A DNA stretch of 64,000 nucleotides from Trichoplax adhaerens (taxonomy: Eukaryota; Placozoa; Uniplacotomia; Trichoplacea; Trichoplacidae). The DNA lies in assembly GCF_000150275.1 (NCBI RefSeq), contig NW_002060959.1, forward strand, positions 812,172 to 876,171. Reading direction: 5' to 3'. Under the pieces are notes generated by a model that saw only the letters and a list, made by a program, of their open reading frames with translations, searched no databases and was not told the DNA's origin. Each line of letters begins with the position of its first letter. Positions within the stretch are counted from its first letter, which is position 1. Below, piece after piece: positions 15,070-28,739 of this stretch. A program made the translations under genes and the position numbers.

Positions 15070-18000
15070 CTAATACTTCGACATCTTGCTATCATCATCA
15101 TCATCGCTAAGGCTTTCTTTATCTTCGATATCACTATTATCACTTTCTTGATTCCCTACAAATAAACAAAACATGATATTGCTTTTTAAGTGTGTGATCA
15201 ATTACCGTACATATTTATGACATAGCAACTTTTTGTTCTAAAATCTGATATGGAATCGGTATTTTTCTAATACTTTTAATGCCTTTTTATTCTTCAATAT
15301 GTTTTATTTCTCATATAATTGAAATAAAGATCATAGTAAAATTCAAGATTACTAAAATATTTGTTACCTTCACCTGGGCTCTTCTGCTTTAATCTTCGCC
15401 ATTTAGCTCGACGATTCTATTTGATGAAATTTAATCTAGTTAGTGTAAAAACTATTAGGTAGCAGCTAGGTATGATATATTTACACTATAATATTAACAA
15501 TCCATCGCAAGTACAATTAATTTATGCTGCAGTTAAATGTAATTAACAAATCCATTAGAGCAGCTAATCTTGGCCTAATATTTCTCTGCTAATGAGGTTA
15601 CTAACAGTTCAGTCTGCTTTTTGTCAATTTGGTGCAGTTTCAGATTAGCTTAAGAATAAAATTATAGGATTGTGCGAAAATATATGAATTGAACGTTTAA
15701 TTGTAAGATTGTATAAGTATTTATAAGTATAAGATGACTGCAGTACATATTGTAGATAATTCTATTGAGGTATTTAATTAAGATTTCGAGATATAGGTTG
15801 TGCGAGGTACCGTCTGTGACGGTAAGATTAGTATTGTGACGGTTAATTAGAAATACGAATTACGAACAGATCGCGATAGTGAATTTAGATCTAATCCGAT
15901 GATTTAATTGCCATGGTATAGTTGTGTTGCTAAAGAAATTATTCTGTAACTGATTGTGCATAAATTGTATATATAATTCATGAAATTAGCGATAACAATT
16001 TAGATAGTCTAATTCTAACTAGATAGTTCTTGGTATTTGTAGGACGAACCTTATTTATAAGTAATATAGTGATATTTATAAGAAACTGTAGCTCTTGTTT
16101 TATTATTTTGAAGACACTTTATTACAGTCAAATAATTCACGTGAGATAGTTACTAATGAAAGGAAAATAAAACGAATTATTTCATTTTCCAACAGATTGC
16201 TAAGGTATTGCTTTGCTTGCGATAAATGAATATGTATAAGTGCAACATGCGCTGATCAATTATAGAAAATCTGACGTCGATACATAGTCTAGTGTTGCCA
16301 AGTCATGTATGAGATACATTCTACTACTACTCTTATTATGAGCAAACTAGGATATTACAGGTAAATTGGCCTCTCAGTTATTACTCTTTATATCTGCAAC
16401 CAAATATTGCCATACATACAGAAACTAAGATCAGTCTATGGCAAATCGAAAAAATATCACGAAAACAAGCTATCGCTTACCTGAAACCATGTTTTAACTT
16501 GTTTTTCAGTTAATTTCACTCGCGCAGCTAACAACTTTCTCTCGTTTGGTGACAAATACTTATGTGTTTCAAACTTCTTTTCTAGATCCGTTGTTTGATT
16601 AACTGAAAATCGAATCTGTCCACCTTTACGTTTACTGAATCCTTGGCGAGTGGCATAATCCATCCATTCAAGGTTCATATAATTAACAACTATGAAAACA
16701 TTCAAGAGTCCTTTTAGTTTACAAAAAACAAAGTGATCGATTGGTAATATTAACAATTGTTATAGCATATACATAGCGCCATAATGCACTTGGAACTCTT
16801 AATTTGAAAGACTCATCACTCATATTATTTTCAATATAGGATTGTATATTATCTCGACCAGAGAATACAGTATTTCAGTTTATTTTTCTTTCATGTTACA
16901 CTAATGTGGCTGTGTTCACGAGCTCAGATAAATGATAAAGATAAAATGCTACATAAAGTATGGCAATATGCAAAATTGACCATCACATTGGTTGATTTTA
17001 ATGAGCTTTTTGGTTTTAATTGCGTTTTGTTTGCTCCAAGTAATCATAGCATCAAGAGAAATATTTCATTTAGAGCACAGAATGGCACTTTTGAAAACAT
17101 TTCTACATAATTCATGTCGTCCATTTGCATAGGCACGTACGTATGTTACCAAATGGTGGTCTTTATCAGATTTGATTTATGATCGTATCAGGTATTTATG
17201 CACGTATTGATATTTAGCCACCACAAGTTCCTGTTAATTCTTCGAAGCAGTCATTTTATTAAACACTATCGGATTGGCATTTTAAGAAACAAATGCTATG
17301 CTGTTATCTAAATATTACGGTAATTTTAAAAAGTTGACCGATCGATCTCACCTACGTAGTAAGTGCAAAGATATCTAGTACAAAATTTTAAGTTAAGCTT
17401 ATAGCAAGAATGAAATGATCTGTAACACAGCAATGAGTATATGTATATTTTATAATATTCATCAGATAGGCTCATAGTGTTTGAAACAAATTTGGAAAAG
17501 GAAATTCTTATTTGTCACATATGCAGTAGTTTCAATAGTACCTACAGGTTTAAATATTCCAGCTATTGCCACTTATATAAGCATTACAAAAATGTAAATA
17601 TTACTAAGAATATTCAACCGCTCCAAAAAGAGTTACTGTACGATTATCACTCTGCTATGTCACCGTGATGCTTTTTTTCACGTTAGTCATCATGTTTATT
17701 TGTTTACAATTTTACAAATGAAGTCATTATACTATTATTGTTTAATTTATTCAGTTCCAACTCTATTTTACAATTCCATGATTTGATGATGTCATACTAT
17801 AATATATCGATTATGTATCTTATCATTATTGAATATGACTATTGTAACAATTACTTACTGATATGCTAGTGTAATAATGTCATAATATATAATGTATCGA
17901 CTATAGATTTTGTCAGAAATAGATATCACTATTGCAAAAATAAATTATTGATATACTGCCTGTGCTATTTTTCAAGTCATTACTTCCCACCAATTCACCA

Positions 18001-21000
18001 TGTAACTCGTAATTTTATATGGAACGTTGCAATAGCTGTAATAATCTCCTAAACTCCATCGTAATGCAGATTATATTGTAGTAGTAGCATGTTGTATTAA
18101 TGCTTGTTATTGAACTTTAGAAGAGTTTTTAAGAAAGGAATATTTTAATACAGCGATTTTAGATACTTCCGATGAAAAATATTTAGCGTTAGAGTATCCT
18201 GTTTCTATAGCTTTTAGTAAATAGAATTATCAAATTTAATGATGATATTTTTAGAACGCTATAGAGTTAAAAAAGCGGAATAATTTATTTCCAATGCCTT
18301 CAAGCATAATAATAATCAGGAAGTGCCAAATAGTACGTGATCAATCGTTAGACGTATTAAAGCATAGCTTCAGTAACTCGTTGATTATCTTAAAAATAAA
18401 CAAATGCAATAAATTTAGAACAATAACGAACAGGTAAAGAAAATGATGTCACTAGATTATGCCTAAATAATTTTTTCAATATATAAGCAGTTATTAATTA
18501 TCACAAGACCGTTCTACACAATCGCTCAATCCTACTATGCTGTAATAATCAAGTAAATGAACACAACTCTAAAAGCTGATGATGATGAAATTTCTAGCAG
18601 AGCACGTCAGTCTGATCAATCTGTTTGCTTTAATAAATATTAGTTGTTTTTTATTAGTTTCAGGTAGATCCAATGCCAGCAGAAAGAAGGCTAATAGTTA
18701 CTTTAAATAGAACTACTATTTAAGTTAGTGTACTAAAATGATGTCATAAGCATGTAAATAATGGATCTAATTATTATTTTTATTATAACTTGAAAATAAG
18801 GTCATTGGATCGCGAGTAAAGTGAATTATAAGGAAGCAATAGTTGATAAGATAATGATAAATTTCCAGTGTTGTCGTGAATGACGAATAAAATAGGACTT
18901 TAGAATAGGTATATTATCGTATCAATTTTGCAATTTGGCAATGGGATAACCAAGATTATTAAATTTTTCTCGTTTAAAATGTTCGCACAATAGACACTTA
19001 CATATAAGAGCTGGTATGAGCAAATGAAATAAAACTTAGTAACTCCATTGTTGCGTCATTTTTTGAGAAGTAAAAGCAGTTCTGCACTGTCATCTTCCTC
19101 AAGTTAAAATTTCAAGTTATTACAACAGTAAAGCAAACAAATACTTATCAGGTAAGGCAATTGCTCATTCTAATACACTATTTCATTATAGTGATACTAT
19201 GGGCTCCTTTGCTATTTGTTCAATTAATCTGGAATTAATTATATCACTAAGTAAAGCTATAAACTCTTACATAAATATCCATCATTTAGTATGTTCAGAT
19301 GAATGCAAAGGGTTCGGGCATTCGACAATAGATTCATTCACTAATTGTCAGAGGATTGACATAATGTAATTCCATTTATGAAATATGGTAAACAGAGCAT
19401 CGATAAGGTTATTATCGGATTATTTATCACAATTAGCGTAGTAATTATGTGTTAGGATCAAAGCTATTCAATTTATTCTATGATCAGTAAAAGGAGGGCT
19501 AAACTTAAATCTTTATTTGTCTTATAACTTTTAAACGATCTACTACGTGCATAGGATAAAAATGGGTATAAAACCAAATTAGTAGAAATATAATTTTTAG
19601 GCATTTCGCCGTCCGATGAGTCATGACGAAGATAGGTTACTTGTTGTAGTGATGCACCTTATATTTGATTATATTGATAGCTATATTAAAAATAGTTAGG
19701 TTTCTAAGAATAGATGTTATCGCGAAGCTAGCATCAGATGATTGCTAATTACGATAGACGTATTAAAATTGTTGATTATTAATATTAGTCAGTCAGCAAA
19801 GTATGGTAAATTGATTGATATGACTTGATACATGATTAAGGTCATTATCAAGATGCTCATCACTTTTACGATGTTACACGTTAATAGAAGAGTTATGATA
19901 TTTTCAGATTGATTCGTGTTGGAAATAGGAATCATCTAGTTGAGAAAAAGTCTATCGTTCAAGCCAATTATGAGCAACTTTGTTACCGTAAAAAAAAATG
20001 AAAGGAAACTTATTTAGGAACAGCATAGATGCGCTAGAAGTAGACTAGACTCCACTTCTTTTGAGCTTAGAATACCTTAGGTTAGATTTTGTTCCAATTA
20101 ATTATTACTCAACTATTTTTAAACACTGTAGTCAAAGCCTTCATTTAATTTCTACCTGCATGAGAAAATTACTGTTCGAGAATTTAGCAAAGATAGAATA
20201 GTTGTGAGATACTTTCATTACACTTGCGTATGAGGATACGAGTGTAATTTCTGCATTTCTAAAGGTTTCCCTTAAAAAATAAGGCATCCTGAAGATCAAT
20301 TTTGAAACAAAATTGATCTTTAATCTTAATCTAAGCATTATGCCGTACGAAACAAGATAAATTGTACAAAATTATTTCTTCTCGCTGAAATCGTTAAACA
20401 TTCGCTATCGTTTCTGATTAATATATATGGCATTCTGAAGGCTAGGTTATTTTTAATCTTAATCCAAGTATTTTCTGCATTTATAGAGATTTTCCTTAAA
20501 ATAAGGGATTCCGAGGATCAATTTTGAATCGAAATTAATCCAATTAGTATATTGCATATTACAAGATGAACTGTAAGAAATTATTTCTAGCAGTTGAAAT
20601 TGTTTAACGTTTACGAAAATCTCGAATAGAATCCGTCATTATCACCTATCTACAAGCCTATTTGATGATTGAACACTATCCACAACTCAATTTTAACCGT
20701 GTTAGAATTTGTTTTCCAAAGATCGAAAAGGTAGCAAGCGCGTGCATCTAGGCAACATGTTGATTGTAATTTACATCAACTCTTCCTTAATCAATATTCG
20801 AGCTATCATATTGACTGTTATGTACAAATAAGCAATTCATCTATCAGAATAAGGAAATTAAAATGTAGCCTTTCAGATGCGGAATCGCATCTTTAAAAGC
20901 AATTTCACTTAGATTCAGTGACTGACATCAATAACAGAATAACGGTTATTTTATCGAGGTTAGCAAATAAAACATCTACGTGGGCCTTTCAATATGACGT

Positions 21001-23949
21001 CACTTGAACAATATGTAGGCCAAAGCTAATAAATGCTTGCCATCATTTACCTTTGATGATATAAAATCAATATTTTCACCAATATCATTCGTCAACGAGA
21101 TTATGGCCATTATACATTGACTTACTATATTCTCACTCTATGGTCCCGGTGCTTGTAATAACAATGGTCCATTAGAATCACTTTTTCACATTAATCCCTC
21201 TATCTTGGTGATTAGCGGTTTAATACTAATAATCCAATTATCTATTTTAATTAGCTGTGTCAATATAGCATTATTAATTAATAATTGAAAATATCAGTTA
21301 AAGTTAAAGTTGATATGGATCATGGCTCGATAAAGTTGAATAATTGAGTATTCACCGCGTTATATAGCTATGGAATACTGCCAAATTGAGCGTTTTATGT
21401 AGCTAACATTGCCTTTTCTTTTCAAGTGGAAGCTATTTAGAATATAATCTGCTATTCTACCGTTGGGTTGATCACATTTTATTTATTTACTTTGTTTCCC
21501 TTAACTGCCATGAGCAATAGGAATGCAATTATAATTATTAAATTGATACTTATTTACAATCTTATTACAATCCTTTCATAAGAATGTGTTGCATATGCAT
21601 GATATAAAATGGCGAAGATGAAGTGAAGATGATTAGGTCAATACTTTCTACCTATAAATGCTTGAATGATGGATCATAAATGTTTTAAAACTTTGATTTA
21701 AGACCGTCTTTGATCAATTCATCAACGATACACCTCTTGATATCTTTCAGCGTTATTAGTACGATTGCTATGCACTTTTAAATTTGAATCTAATAAAAGA
21801 AACCCTGCCGACATTATACTAATCTTTTGATAAAGGAATAAAAAATTAATTATCTCAGAATAATGCTGATTATCGATCTAGTGTTATCGAAACAAACTTT
21901 CATCCTCAAGTTATTCATTAATAATTAAATTTGAAGTAAAAGTACTTGAAAAATCTTCGCTGTAGTACCCATATTTTAAAACCCTTATTATATCACTCGT
22001 TGACTACAACGGAATGTGTTTATCATTATTGAATTTACTTAAAATAATTTCATAGTAGTCGTTAAGTATGCTAAATGTTGGAATGATTTGCTTTAAATTA
22101 TTAAGTTAAATGAATTGCGCATAAATATTAATCAATATACCGATCATAGCATTTGCAATCTTCTATGAAAATGAAGGACGATTTATATACCTTCTTAATG
22201 AAACAGTCTCACTGTATATAAACCTAAAGTGGATAAAACCTTGATTGACAGTCATTTTTGTTCGCCTAGAATTAGATTTCATACAGCATTATCGCACTAA
22301 AGTAATAGCTATTAGAAATACGATGTATGCTTAAAGGGCATGCAATTATTTAATAGGCCATACACCAACTGATTCAAAGGGCAACAGTCGCTATGCTAAG
22401 ATAGGCTAAAACTACTTCAAAACCGTAAATTTCACTTATGCCTTTAGATAATTTTAGAAACATAATTGGGATTTAGTAAAAATTTAATCAGAAACCAATT
22501 TTAAAGGCAGTTAATTCCCTATTCCATTCGCGGGCACGATATCATGCGATAAAAATCTTTTCAATCTTAAAATGCCGCTTTTCCATTGGCATAGGATAAA
22601 GATAGAAAATGATCCAGTCTTTATATCTGAACGAGACCGGATGCGAAATCGGTCATTTTGCAAACTGCCCTATAATATAGTTATATTTCTACTCTATCTC
22701 GTTAGTGTACGTCCATATAATCTACTACTATACAGTTATACGTATACTTGCACAAACTTGCACAAATCTCACGACGTGACATAAAAGCTATTTTATAAAT
22801 ATTTAGCGCGATCTAACTTTTCAAATTCGGACGAAAAAAATAGCATAGCTGTATATATATTGCTTCGGTTGTCAAATGAGTCGTACTCGGCGTCGTTCCA
22901 TCAGCTCAAAATCGATGAAATTATTGAGACTGAAAACAAAATAAAATTGCTATATTTCAGGACAGCAAAATGTGGCTATCCTAGCGGCAAGTCTAAGATG
23001 CAGAATTCTTTTATCGTTTATCGAACGCTGTATTCTATTCCATGCCTATCAAAACGGACATTGTTTAAGCCGAATGTTTTCGTAAAAGGGTAAAAGTTCT
23101 ATCATCGATACCAAATATAGTCCAATATAGCGAAAAAGTACGCACTGATACGTTTTTGATGCATTAAGATCACCAAAGGGACGGTTATAGGATTAATTAT
23201 GTCTATTTTATATTTAGTTTCTAAGCGATTAGAAAAAAAAGAATTTTGCTACGCTCTGTGAGTCATTTTGTAAAAAAGTCTTCATTTTGTGCTATAGGTA
23301 TGTATGTCAGATTAAATTAGTAAAATAGAAAAACGGATAAAGAAATTCATAGATGGACGATAATATACTGAAGAAAAGTTGGGATAAAAATGGAGCGTGT
23401 TTGGAACTGACTTGAATGAACAAGACAGCGTCAAAATAATTATTGCACCATCTAAATTCAGGCGGTAACTCCTATCTGCCTTTGATTAAATCTAGCAGAC
23501 CAAGACATGGATGAGATTGAGAGGATAGTAAGCTGTAAATTGTGGAAAATTTTATCTTGGATATTTTAATCAAATTATTTACCTCCTGGATAATACAAGC
23601 TTTGCGGAATATTGTCTGTTCGCCCAGTTGCCATCGAGTTTGAAGACAAGCCATGCATGCAAGAGTGTAGAGATGGTTGAGAAGCCAACTGCTGTTGTGC
23701 TATGTAAGATGATGTTGGTAATGAAGGTGGAGGCTGAATAGATCGAAATGTTCCATCATGATTTAATTTGTTCATGGCAGATGGATAATAAGGCGAAGCT
23801 GAAGGCAAGGACGGCTGCATTTGCTGGGAGAGCGTTCGATTCCAGTTGTAGTTATGTAGTAATCGATTACTTTTTACTGAATGATCATCATGAGGATAAG
23901 GATAGTGCCCATTTTGATAAAGATTATGAGATGATGATGGTTGATACAT
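15070..23949 (-). CDS. HHEX: Haematopoietically expressed homeobox protein (HHEX/PRH)
   Basis: This is an antennapedia-type nuclear transcription factor; vertebrate HHEX acts in endoderm and blood patterning, mainly as a repressor. There are four coding exons on the minus strand: 23949-23583, 16689-16481, 15416-15368 and 15155-15070, joined in consistent phase (1, 0, 1) into about 236 residues (human 270). The homeodomain is about residues 143-202. It opens RKGGQIRFSVNQTTDLEKKF, runs through KYLSPNERK, and ends in the recognition helix KQVKTWFQNRRAKWRRLK with Gln50 and Asn51. The KRKGGQ lead-in and YLSP are HHEX signatures. An intron splits the homeodomain between Q50 and N51. The N-terminus is rich in Pro, Ser, Tyr, Gln and His, and the C-terminus is an acidic Ser/Asp tail (SLSDDDDDSK). 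The first ATG in the exon 1 frame is used as start. Intron 1 is about 6.9 kb. No eh1-like FxIxxIL motif is visible. Orthology is clear; the exact start is less certain. Confidence 0.95.
17785..17965. repeat. Tandem duplication, about 88 bp period, in HHEX intron 1
   Basis: Two diverged direct copies begin at GATGTCATAC (about 17788) and AATGTCATAA (about 17876). They share TATATCGA/TGTATCGA, TATTGAATATGACTATTG/AGATATCACTATTG and GATATGCTAGTG/GATATACTGCCTGTG in the same order. Confidence 0.6.
19645..20222 (+). mobile_element. Solo LTR, family B, in HHEX intron 1
   Basis: It starts TGTAGTGATGCACC and ends TTTCATTACA, flanked by CTTGT on the left and CTTGC on the right, a probable 5 bp target-site duplication with one difference. 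It aligns in the same orientation with the element at 47154-47696: TATTTGATTATA, AGCTATAT, AGTTAGGTT, GAATAGATGTTA, ATTGCTAA, AACAGCATAGA, TTTTGAGCTTAGAATAC and AATTAATTATT blocks occur in the same order. It is about 578 bp with no internal coding region, so it is best read as a solo LTR left by recombination. It is inserted within the 6.9 kb HHEX intron in the sense opposite to the gene. Confidence 0.8.
20249..20640. repeat. Tandem duplication, about 224 bp period
   Basis: Two diverged direct copies start TTCTGCATTT at 20249 and about 20473. Both continue through a CCTTAAA...ATAAGG block, GATCAATTTTGAA and AAATTATTTCT. This lies in HHEX intron 1 directly after the family B LTR. Confidence 0.7.
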
Positions 23950-26900
23950 CTTGAGGAATACTGGCACTTAAGTTCTATATCCAGCAGCTAGTGCAAATTA
24001 AATTTTAAGAAATCAAGTTGGTTGATCGTTATAACGGTATCAATTAAGTAATATAATTTCGCTATAGCCACTTGTAAGACGGATAGCCTTCAATTTGAAA
24101 GAGGATTGACTTTAAAATTACAGCATTTCCAAGAAATATGAATACGGAAATAAGTAGCTGGTAAAGCCAATTTTTCAGCAAGATTTTAAAATTCTAAAGA
24201 GATGAGAGTTCAATATAAAAATAGATCAATTCTGTATTCTTTAGCCGAAGTAAACTGCGGTCATCACCACTCAAATTTGTTCATGTACAGAAACTACTGT
24301 ACAACCAACTTGGAAATTGTTCAATTTTGCGCAAGTAGTCAATTTGGTTAGTTAACTATTATCAATGTTCAGCTCTAATTTATCTAAATAGTCAATGTAT
24401 CGACAAATCAGTTATTTACTGGGGTAGTTAAATTTATAATATTATACATGGTTAATATATCTTTAGCAATAGTGATTACTGATATCTACAAGTTATGCGG
24501 CTGTAATAATGAAGAACTAAGCGCTAGAAACAAGTAACTGCTAAGTAGTTAACTTTAAACTAAAGTACTCAATAACAGGACAAATCTATTTAACCTATTT
24601 TCTCCTCTTTCTTTGTTACTCTACTTAAATTATGGAAGAATAATTGCACAGTAGCTAGCTATCGAGCAGTTATACTCCATTGTTCAACAACTGTCAATCA
24701 TATAACTTAATGTTAACAGAAATTCAAGTTTGATTACCGTGTGCAAACATATACAGCAATGCAGTGTAGGTATGGATTGAGAAAATAGAATGTAAATTAC
24801 ATGGATTACGCACAATTTTAGGTGCATGGTACATAATGATAATAGAGATTAATAAATATTGTAATGATGATTTTGTATCGATTTGAAGGCAGCTACTGCA
24901 TGCAGTATGAACGGTTAGTCGATCAAATTAGAGATAAAAGAACCTACATCATAAATTTTGCAGCCTCCGCAGCCGCTAACTTTATTTGATGTGAAAAACG
25001 TCATACCGCGCTTGATCTGGAGCCAGAATGATTGCATAGCTTTAATTGTCGGTGTTACAGTGTACTATGCAAATGAGTTGCCGAAATATCAAATACTTTT
25101 CTACATATTTTCTGTTTAAATTTTAAGCATCAGAGTATACTATCAGACGCTATTACCCGAATATAACAAGAAAAATGAAACACATTCATTTTTTGCTAAA
25201 TAGGTTCGGCTGCTTGAATGATATTGTCTAATCATCCGATCATTTTATAATTTGAATACGCTGTAAATGAAAGTATATGAATGAACTTGTTTATTGCTTT
25301 GACTTTGAGACGGAGGTATGCATTACAGTAATCTAGAACCAACTGGAAAAGTTACGCAATCTTCTTTGGCATTTTACAATATTATCACAAAAAAGCATCG
25401 GAATGCATCCGGAAGTGTTACTATCATAATCGCCTTGATGATAAAATTACCTTCAAGAAAGTGCAAGGTATGCCCTTAAGTCTGGCAATTAAAAATTGAT
25501 CATGTAGAACAAGAAAATAATTGATCTAGAATAGCAAATCCAGACGCGCTGGCATAGTGTAGATAAAATATAATTGAATTAGTTAGTAAAACTACACAAG
25601 ATTACCTGCAACTAGTAGTAAGTTTTGGCTTTAATTTTAACATTTTATAAGCATTTTTCTTGTAATATATCTTAATATTATAGCGAGGACGTATATGCCA
25701 AATATTTTACGATTTTCGCTGAAGATAATTTGGATAAAAGTATCTGCTATATTTTAAGTCGAGAAATTAGTGAAAGCTTCAGTGTTGTACAGAAATGATA
25801 GCTAGAAGCAAAAGGCTGTCTTTATTACGACTTAAAATTAGGTTAAAATCCTACGAGCCATACTAATATCAATGCTAATTGAATCTGTATTTATAGTTCG
25901 TATATTAGCTGGCAGAACTAATTTGGATACAAAAAGAGCTTCCAATAAAATATACAACTTTGAAAACTGTCATGATTTAAAATAATTTCGGTTAATGATC
26001 CCTTCAATTGGTTACATTGGCTTTGCTACGCTATTATAATGCCACTAAAATTACGATCTTCATTAGTACTTGTTATTTTGGCACGCAGCCATCCATCTAC
26101 AGGAACTGAAAGTGGAAAAATTGAAAATGTAAATTATCCTTACATTACCTTACATATAAAATTATCAAAACGTCGAAAAGCAAATAATTATCTTGCATAT
26201 TAGTTTTGGTCTATTAATAGTGCGTAACATGCCATGATTTCTTCAAGAAGCTACAATTTCAAGGACATTTCGTCTATACCATGAAATGAATTGTAAAAGT
26301 AATAAAATATTTTTGGCTTTGTACTGTGCCAGAATCAGTGCATTATATACCAACAGGTATTAAATCCATTTAGTAATATAGCATTATCTACATATTACTA
26401 TTTCAATCTTAAGTATTCGAGCATAATTTTTAAATTTATTTCAAATAAATTTTCTTTAAGATAAACTGAAATTCCAGCAATTGGTGTTGTCTACTGTATG
26501 ACTTAATGTAAGGAATATGAAGAGACCAGCATCAATAATACCAATTTACTAGCAAATAATTGCAATTTAGAAATTGATGCTGTGGTATACATTACAGCAT
26601 TTTACCGTCATATTGTGATTAATTGTTTCATAAAATAAAGAAGCTAACTCTAAATGACAGTATTTTATAAGCTGAAATTTATTAATTTAGGAAATTTACA
26701 TTAGGCAAGCCAACGATTTTAGGATTCCGAGTCGTTTTCACTTCCAACCAATATTACCAATCATTAATCTGACAATTTGCATAGACAATACCTTCTCAAA
26801 CTTGTTCTATTCTGAAAGGCTACCTTCAAATAAAAATATTAAATATAGTAAAGGGGAAGTATTTTAATCGTTAAGTGAATTAACAAATGTTAATAAATAC

Positions 26901-28739
26901 TTTATCCAGATATATAATACAGCCATTTTACTTCAATTTTCAGATTACTACAAGAATTTTTATTGATTAGCTCAGACCTGGTAGAGCTATACTGTATGAA
27001 AATAGTAAGATACATTAGTAACGTGAGTTGTATATATAGGCTATGTTTGGCTAGCGCGTACAAAAAATATCATAATCGTAATCCAATAAAAACGACATAA
27101 AAGGAATTCATTAAATTTGCACTAATGTAGCTAAAATTTACGCTCGTATCTTTCACTCCAGTTAAATGCATTGCTACTTAATTTCTGCCTTTGATCTTTT
27201 ACTAGTATTAAGCATTTTATTATCAAATTATTGCATTAAGAGATGATGATGCCCATTACATCGATTATATTAGGCACTGATGATCAAAAAGTATACAAGA
27301 ATCCGTACGTAAGACTGTGTAGTAATATAGATTAATAATTTCGCTTTATTCTTTTAACTCTATAATTGTTATATGATTTGAATTTAGCTGCCTACTTTCG
27401 CTAATTTAATATATACTTTTTGAGTTCTCTGAACGTCCTTATGCAATTTTAATTTTGAGGATATATGTTTAGTTAATAGATTACATAAGTCTTTACAACC
27501 ATTAGTAATAAAGCATATTTTGCTACATATTGCCATTCTCGTAAGCTAAGTAAGTGAGTAATTCAGTATTACGAGTAGATAAAAATTGAACCGACTAGCT
27601 GTCAAATTCCAGTTACACTTATGAGAACGTTGAGTTATAGAAATCACATATAGATTTACAAGTATGTAATTATACAATTGAAGGTTTTTGGGGGGCCTAC
27701 TATTACGAGCCCAAATAGCTTATATGTTATACATGGTTGGTCATAATCTTAGTCAGGAAATAAAAATTAAAATAGTTAAGGAAAATTACGATCTAATTGC
27801 AATAGCTGTAATACCACATACTGTGGAGCAGTTATGAGAGTGTATTATACTTCATTTACCATGCACAATTACTGTAGTAAAAGTTCAAAGTAATGTCATA
27901 TATCCTATCAATTTTAAGGACCTACTGCATTATTGGTATAAAAAAATTCGTGAATTCAATTTATTACAAAATTACTTACTTGCACTATGTAATGAGGATT
28001 ATAATTATTACTGATACTTATAAAGCGTCAATAACATCAATAATTGTAGTGCTTAAATTAAAAGAGATTTTTCACCTTGCTTTATGCAGATATACGCATA
28101 CATGTGCTGTATGAATTTCTGTTTTATGATACAAGTTGATCATCGTGCAATCATTATACAAGTATGCCGTATGGCATCTTGCCATCGTTGTCAAGATTAC
28201 AAGTATTGTTGAATTTTCCTTGTTTTATATTGAATTTACATTGATATTACACCAATGCTAAGTATAGAATACAAAATAATCTCAAAAATATCAATATTTC
28301 CGCTATGCTTTCTGAAATATATCATAGATAATGACACAAATAGTACACCTACTACAATTGACGCCTACTGAAAATGTAATCAATGTGACGAATAATATTT
28401 AAGATTGTTTGAGCGCTGCAATGGCAAATAAAATGAATAGGTTAACAATTTTTATATCCACAGTAAGCATGCCCATAAACTCTACCAGTGAAATCCCAAG
28501 TTTGTATCAATACATTAATAGATCGATGAAAAAAATAACTCTTGTAACATTATGGTGTCTCAAATGTTGTTTATCAGGGCTACTGCATCAGTAAATTATT
28601 TGTAAAGTAATCGTAATCAAAGAATACGCAGTAAATTATTTTTGATGTAAAAATATTTTCTCAGTGGCAATGTTCCCTTAAAGATTGCATATATAATTAT
28701 CGATGAAATTATTAGAAAGATGATTTTAGTAAGTTAACG

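Noticed and set aside
17477-17668. Possible C2H2 zinc finger (CHIC...HLYKH) on the plus strand
   Set aside because: Spacing is C-x2-C-x15-H-x3-H, the conserved hydrophobic positions are missing, and it lies in HHEX intron 1.
23748-23954. Plus-strand open frame of 68 codons
   Set aside because: Antisense shadow of HHEX exon 1.
26701-26760. Possible terminal exon (GSENDSES then stop) on the minus strand
   Set aside because: The only nearby acceptor leaves an in-frame stop before the motif.
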